Source of the DNA: Haematobia irritans
Lineage: Eukaryota; Arthropoda; Insecta; Diptera; Muscidae
Assembly (NCBI RefSeq): GCF_050003625.1
Contig: NC_134400.1
Coordinates: 62,372,241 to 62,436,240 of the forward strand
Reading direction: 5' to 3'
DNA length: 64,000 nt
The stretch's first letter is position 1, and each line of letters starts with the position of its first letter. A program made the translations under genes and the position numbers. This document shows, piece by piece, positions 59,701 to 64,000 of this stretch. The notes below the pieces were generated by a model that had not been told where the DNA came from, did no database searches, and was given only the letters and a program-made list of their open reading frames with translations.

Positions 59701-61150
59701 TGGAGTCGAGTATAAACGTACATAAATAATTTTATAATATAAACATAAATTTATTTAGGCGTGAACAGTTTTTTACTGGCATTTAACACCATCGCTCTAA
59801 AATGCCTTTTATTTTTCTTTAATAATTCATTTTAAAGAAAATAAACTTTTTATATTTTTTTAGCTGTAAAACTCGAAGTTAATGCCCGCTTTTATATTTG
59901 ATGGTATCCGTCAACTTCTCGTGGACTACTTATTAATAAAGAGGAACTAAACTTTGTTTTTATTCATTTTACTGTGTAATTTTTCACTATTTCCTCCTTA
60001 TTTCATTTTACTGTCCCAACTCTAAAAAGAGTATAGTGCCCTTTCGTTATTTTTATGAAGACCCCTGATTTCTTTTAACGAAGCAAGAAAAAAAATTGTG
60101 CCCATAATGCCAAAATGATAAATAAAACATATGTCTACACATACATAAAATGCTGCTCTCAAGGCGAAAACATATACTGTTTGTTTTTCAAATGTCTATT
60201 CTCTTGGTTCCGAATATTTATTCTCTTTATTCAAATTAAATAGTATTTAGACTTAAGCATATCAAATTTTTGGCCTTATTATAAAACAGTTTTCCGAAAC
60301 AACATACAAGCGGTTTCACAGAAATTGTTCTCTTTTGATTCTTTCGCTGTGTTATGTTGATATCTTTCGTCAACTCTCCCGGTTTCCATCCCTATTTCTT
60401 TCTCTATACTCTCTCTCTCTCTCTCTGTCGCTTTGAATAAAATATCACAACATATGTATGTTTAGTCGAAATTTGTAAATTTATATATGTTTGCATTCAC
60501 ACATATGATTTTTATGAAACATTCGTGCCCCAAACATAATATATTCTAACATATTAACATAGATGTCCCAAACATTTAGTGTTAGTTTAGGAACATTACA
60601 TGTTTGCACTTAAATATATTGTGTTTTAAATTGTGCCCGAAACACATTTTGTTTATATCGGAACATATGAAAAACATATTTTTCTAACAGTGTGGAAATT
60701 GGAAATAGTGGAATAATAAACTAATATTTCAAGGCCAGTTGATGCTGTTGATTCTTAATAAATATATTTAATTTATTAATAAAACGTGTATTTTATTGAA
60801 GAAAAAATTGCCTATATAAATAAATAAAATTGTATTTAAAAACGAAGGTAAGCAGTTCTAAGTTTGAAGAAAAAAGTTTTACCACAAATATGTAAGATTT
60901 GTCCCAATGAATGAATCATTCCATATCATTCCATATATGAATTCAATTCAGTTAAATTTTTTCATTCTGTAGTATAGTGGTACATAAATATAGGAAAATA
61001 TTAACTAATATATGGACTGCACTCTACCTAATTTCAATGAAAATCACATCGTTCAAAAAAATAAAAATGTCTTTGGCGCTATACGAAGTTCAACTTTCTT
61101 CACAATGAGTTCATTTTAACTTAAAGAAGGGGTCACTTTTTCTGGGTGTA

Positions 61151-61660
61151 GGCACAACTTTAAAAGCACTTCCAAAAATGTCCTTCCAGAGATGATCTTT
61201 ATTTTAACTACTCAGGATTTTCTTTTAATTCAATTTTTATAAGTCGCTTTTTTCATACTTTTAAAGGGCAATTTTAAAATTTTTTGTTTCAAATATGTTA
61301 AAAACAGAGTAAGGATTGATAAAATGGTATAAATTATTTAAATTTTGCCGAAAAAAATTCTAAATTCATTCTAGAAAAATTGCGAAATTTTGAAAATATT
61401 TGAGGTCAAGGATTTCAGACAAGCGTTAGATTGCATTAAAAATCCTAAAGCTTTGGTGTATCTACGAATAAGTCATTACATATTAGGTGATTATATGCTT
61501 TAAGTGCACTACGTATTGTATGGCCGAAAGTATGCCTGGGGAGAAGTACTTTCCTTCTAGGACATGGGTATGTAAATGTAATCCGAAGCGATGCCAATTA
61601 ATAAGTGGTTATTAATTTTTAAGTAGGCTTACCTAAAAGATTACCGGGTAATGAGGGTTT
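61151..61660 (+). mobile_element. Element P, copy 3
   Basis: GGCACAACTTTAAAAGCACT and CTTCCAAAAATGTCC match element P copy 1 from 33061 on. The right end GTTTTTGCTGGGA is at 61648-61660. The first 20 or so bases are missing against element M. The second half differs from copy 1 and may be a substitution by another sequence. Confidence 0.6.
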
Positions 61661-61674
61661 TTGCTGGGAATGTT

Positions 61675-62050
61675 TTGCGAGTCTCGTAATATATGCAAAA
61701 TATCAGGCAAATAGGTTGAGATTCAGATATAGCTCCAAGATATGTATATCTTTCGCCCGATATGAATTCTTATGGCCCAGAGGCCAGAATTTTATATTGA
61801 TTTGCCTTAAATTTTGGAAAAGGCGTACAACTGATGGTATCGTCAAGTATGTCAAATTTGGTTGAATTCGGTTGAGATTGGGATATAGCTCCCATATATA
61901 TCTTATAAGACCACGAAGGCCAAAATTTACTACGAAATTGCACAGATAGTATAATTAACATTCCGAATTTGGTCAAACTCGGTTCAGATTTAGCTCCCAT
62001 ATATATCTTTCGCCAGATATCTACTAATATGGCCCCAGAGGCCATATTAG
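61675..62050 (+). mobile_element. Family B DINE-1-like fragment
   Basis: Three diverged units with GATATAGCTCC, TATATCTTTCGCCCGATAT and GGCCCAGAGGCCA. It ends in a 13-bp inverted repeat (TACTAATATGGCC / GGCCATATTAGTA, 62022-62052) that abuts the (TA)n tract. Confidence 0.65.
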
Positions 62051-62530
<480 letters not shown>

Positions 62531-62532
62531 TA

Positions 62533-64000
62533 TTAAACTTACGTGTACGGTCATTGGACTTTATAACCATGCTTAGTTCATAAAATGTTTGGAACATGCA
62601 TAAATAAGTAAGATTTTATTAAGCTGTGGAAAATTTCGATAAAATAATAAAGTTTAACTATTAGCAAATATTTTTTGCAATAAAAATAAGTTGAAATTAT
62701 CGTTAGGTTAACTACGAATTCTTTTCCGTGTAGATTAGTGCATTTCTTGAGAGAATATCAAAATCAGTTTTAAAATTAAAAAAATACTTATTTAGTTAAT
62801 TTGTACTTCGGAATAGTTACATTTGAACTTGACAAAATTTAAATAAATGACTAACACATAGGAAAATGTTGAACATACTATGAGTACGCGCTTCCTTGCA
62901 GTCATACGAAATTCATTATTTACACTGTTTGGTTACAACTAACATGATCATGGATTCTCTCTTCTCTGAAGAAAACGATTTGAAACCATAATCTGCTGCA
63001 ATAGCAAACCCCATTTGGATATTTTTAATTTTGAACCCTTTGACTACTAATGTCCACTTAATAGACATTCGAGAACAACAACAAACTATATTTCCCCACT
63101 TAGTTTCGATTTATTTCTCGATTTTATTTTAAAGTAGAGGCTTTAATCTATATAAGCTATAAATATTTCCCATATTGGTGAACACTAAAATGCATTTTTA
63201 TAAACCTTCTTTAACAATAAAGAAAAACACGAACAATTGAGACTATTTTCTATTGCATGTTTCTGGTAAATGAACATTCATACAAGAACGAAGCCGACAT
63301 TTTTCCGGATTCTTTTTTTCCACAATTCGATAGATATAATAGACCAAATAGCACTTATTTTCATAAGGCCATTTGGTCACAACTCAAGAATGGAGTTCCC
63401 TGAACAAACTTATATAGCCCTTGAACTAATTGAGTTAGGTCCTCAAAATTATAATTTTGTTCTTCTACATGATGTAAGTACAAGCAAAAAATGAAGAAAA
63501 CTTTAAGTTTTTAAAATTAGGTTTATTACGGTAGTGAAAGGGTTAAACCATTGTGATTCATATCCTATATTGTTCCAATTTCTGGCATTTTTTATTTTCA
63601 GTTATAGATTCACGACAAAACTAAGGCATTCCAAATTGTAATCAATAGCAAGTTATCAAACTATGATTATTTGTAGAGCACGCAAGAGGTGCAAATGTTA
63701 TTGGGAGGTTATGGAGAGTTTCCACGATTTGAATAATGATCCCAACTCATGGACCCAAGGTAAATTTATTCAACCACCAATTATTAAAAACGAATTAGTG
63801 AGCGAAATCTTTCGCTTTCGGTAGAGATGATCCGTCCAACCGTCCCGCATACTTTTGATGGAAAAGGTAGCAACAGTCACAAATAACTATAAGCACACTA
63901 CTGCCCATAATCATAACTCCAAGACACCTAGATCTTCGGTCCTTTCGAAGATTTAACAAACACAAATCCATTTGTCCCAATATGGCTCATTAAAAACCAA
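62533..64000. other. Unassigned DNA at the right edge
   Basis: A CAC-type end (GAATTCTTTTCCGTG then TA) is visible at 62716-62732 without a partner. The rest shows no repeat or known motif. TTTTTTATTTTCAG at 63589-63602 and ACCCAAGGTAAAT near 63755 look like splice sites, but the segment between them has stops in all frames. Confidence 0.4.

Larger units (their letters stand above)
57933..60692 (-). mobile_element. Element Z, copy 2 (inverted, contains Z3)
   Basis: Ends CACCCTCAAAAAAATCGC and TTTTTCTAACAGTG with TG on both sides (57931-57932, 60693-60694). The uninterrupted target is in element M copy 1 at about 1817-1840 (TACATGGAAATTGG). Without Z3 it would be about 1.78 kb, matching Z1. 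It carries both tRNA-like sequences (58243-58314 minus, 58411-58481 plus). Confidence 0.9.
56805..61148 (+). mobile_element. Element M, copy 3 (multiply interrupted)
   Basis: The left end CCCAGCAAAAAAAAAAAGTG follows TA, and the right end CACTTTTTCTGGGTG precedes TA (61149-61150). M sequence lies at 56805-57284, 57512-57930 and 60693-61148. Insertions are a LINE tail at 57285 and element Z2 at 57933. The candidate intron is at 57760-57821. Confidence 0.8.

Noticed and set aside
63590..63765. Possible exon between TTTTCAG and AAGGTAAAT
   Set aside because: All three frames contain stops.

Overview
This is non-bacterial, AT-rich (roughly two-thirds A+T by eye) nuclear DNA from an insect, most likely a calyptrate fly. 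The basis is the repeat content recalled from such genomes: DINE-1/Helentron-like elements, mariner-type elements of the DD41D and DD37E groups, a tRNA-derived SINE, and fly-type introns of about 60-90 bases. No database was searched, so the species is not claimed. No conserved host gene, rRNA gene or convincing functional tRNA gene was found. Almost the whole window is transposable elements nested inside one another. The only conserved coding sequences are transposon relics: a DD41D transposase catalytic domain, two broken DD37E transposases, a reverse transcriptase fragment, the tail of a second LINE, and the end of a mariner transposase. One small five-exon gene is a novel candidate.

Layout. 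0-7 kb: a short MITE, element M copy 1, a tandem-repeat-rich Helentron-like element (family A) and about 2 kb with no recognised content. 7-19 kb: a cluster of DINE-1/Helentron-like repeats (family B) that has absorbed a palindrome-rich element, a hAT-like element, two nested copies of element C, a DD41D element and a DD37E element. 20.5-33.6 kb: one minus-strand Copia retrotransposon whose two LTRs, primer-binding site, polypurine tract and 5-bp target duplication are still recognisable although its inside was replaced by other elements. 33.9-42 kb: little-known DNA, a 2.3 kb hAT-like element, an inverted copy of M, a 134-bp tandem array with a (TA)n tract, and a complete SINE. 42-46 kb: second DD37E copy and a LINE fragment. 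46.4-48.5 kb: a less AT-rich, apparently non-repetitive island. 49-61 kb: element Z copies carrying tRNA-like sequences, family A copy 3, element U containing the five-exon candidate gene, and a multiply nested copy of M. 61-64 kb: repeats, a (TA)n tract, a mariner 3' end, and unassigned DNA.

The main observation is that at least eight unrelated non-autonomous families here share one design: termini 5'-CAC...GTG-3', a 2-bp target duplication (TA, TG or CA), and family-specific short repeats near the ends. Several insertions are proven by an empty-site paralogue in the same window. The design resembles CACTA/Mirage-type DNA transposons, but no transposase for it is visible here.
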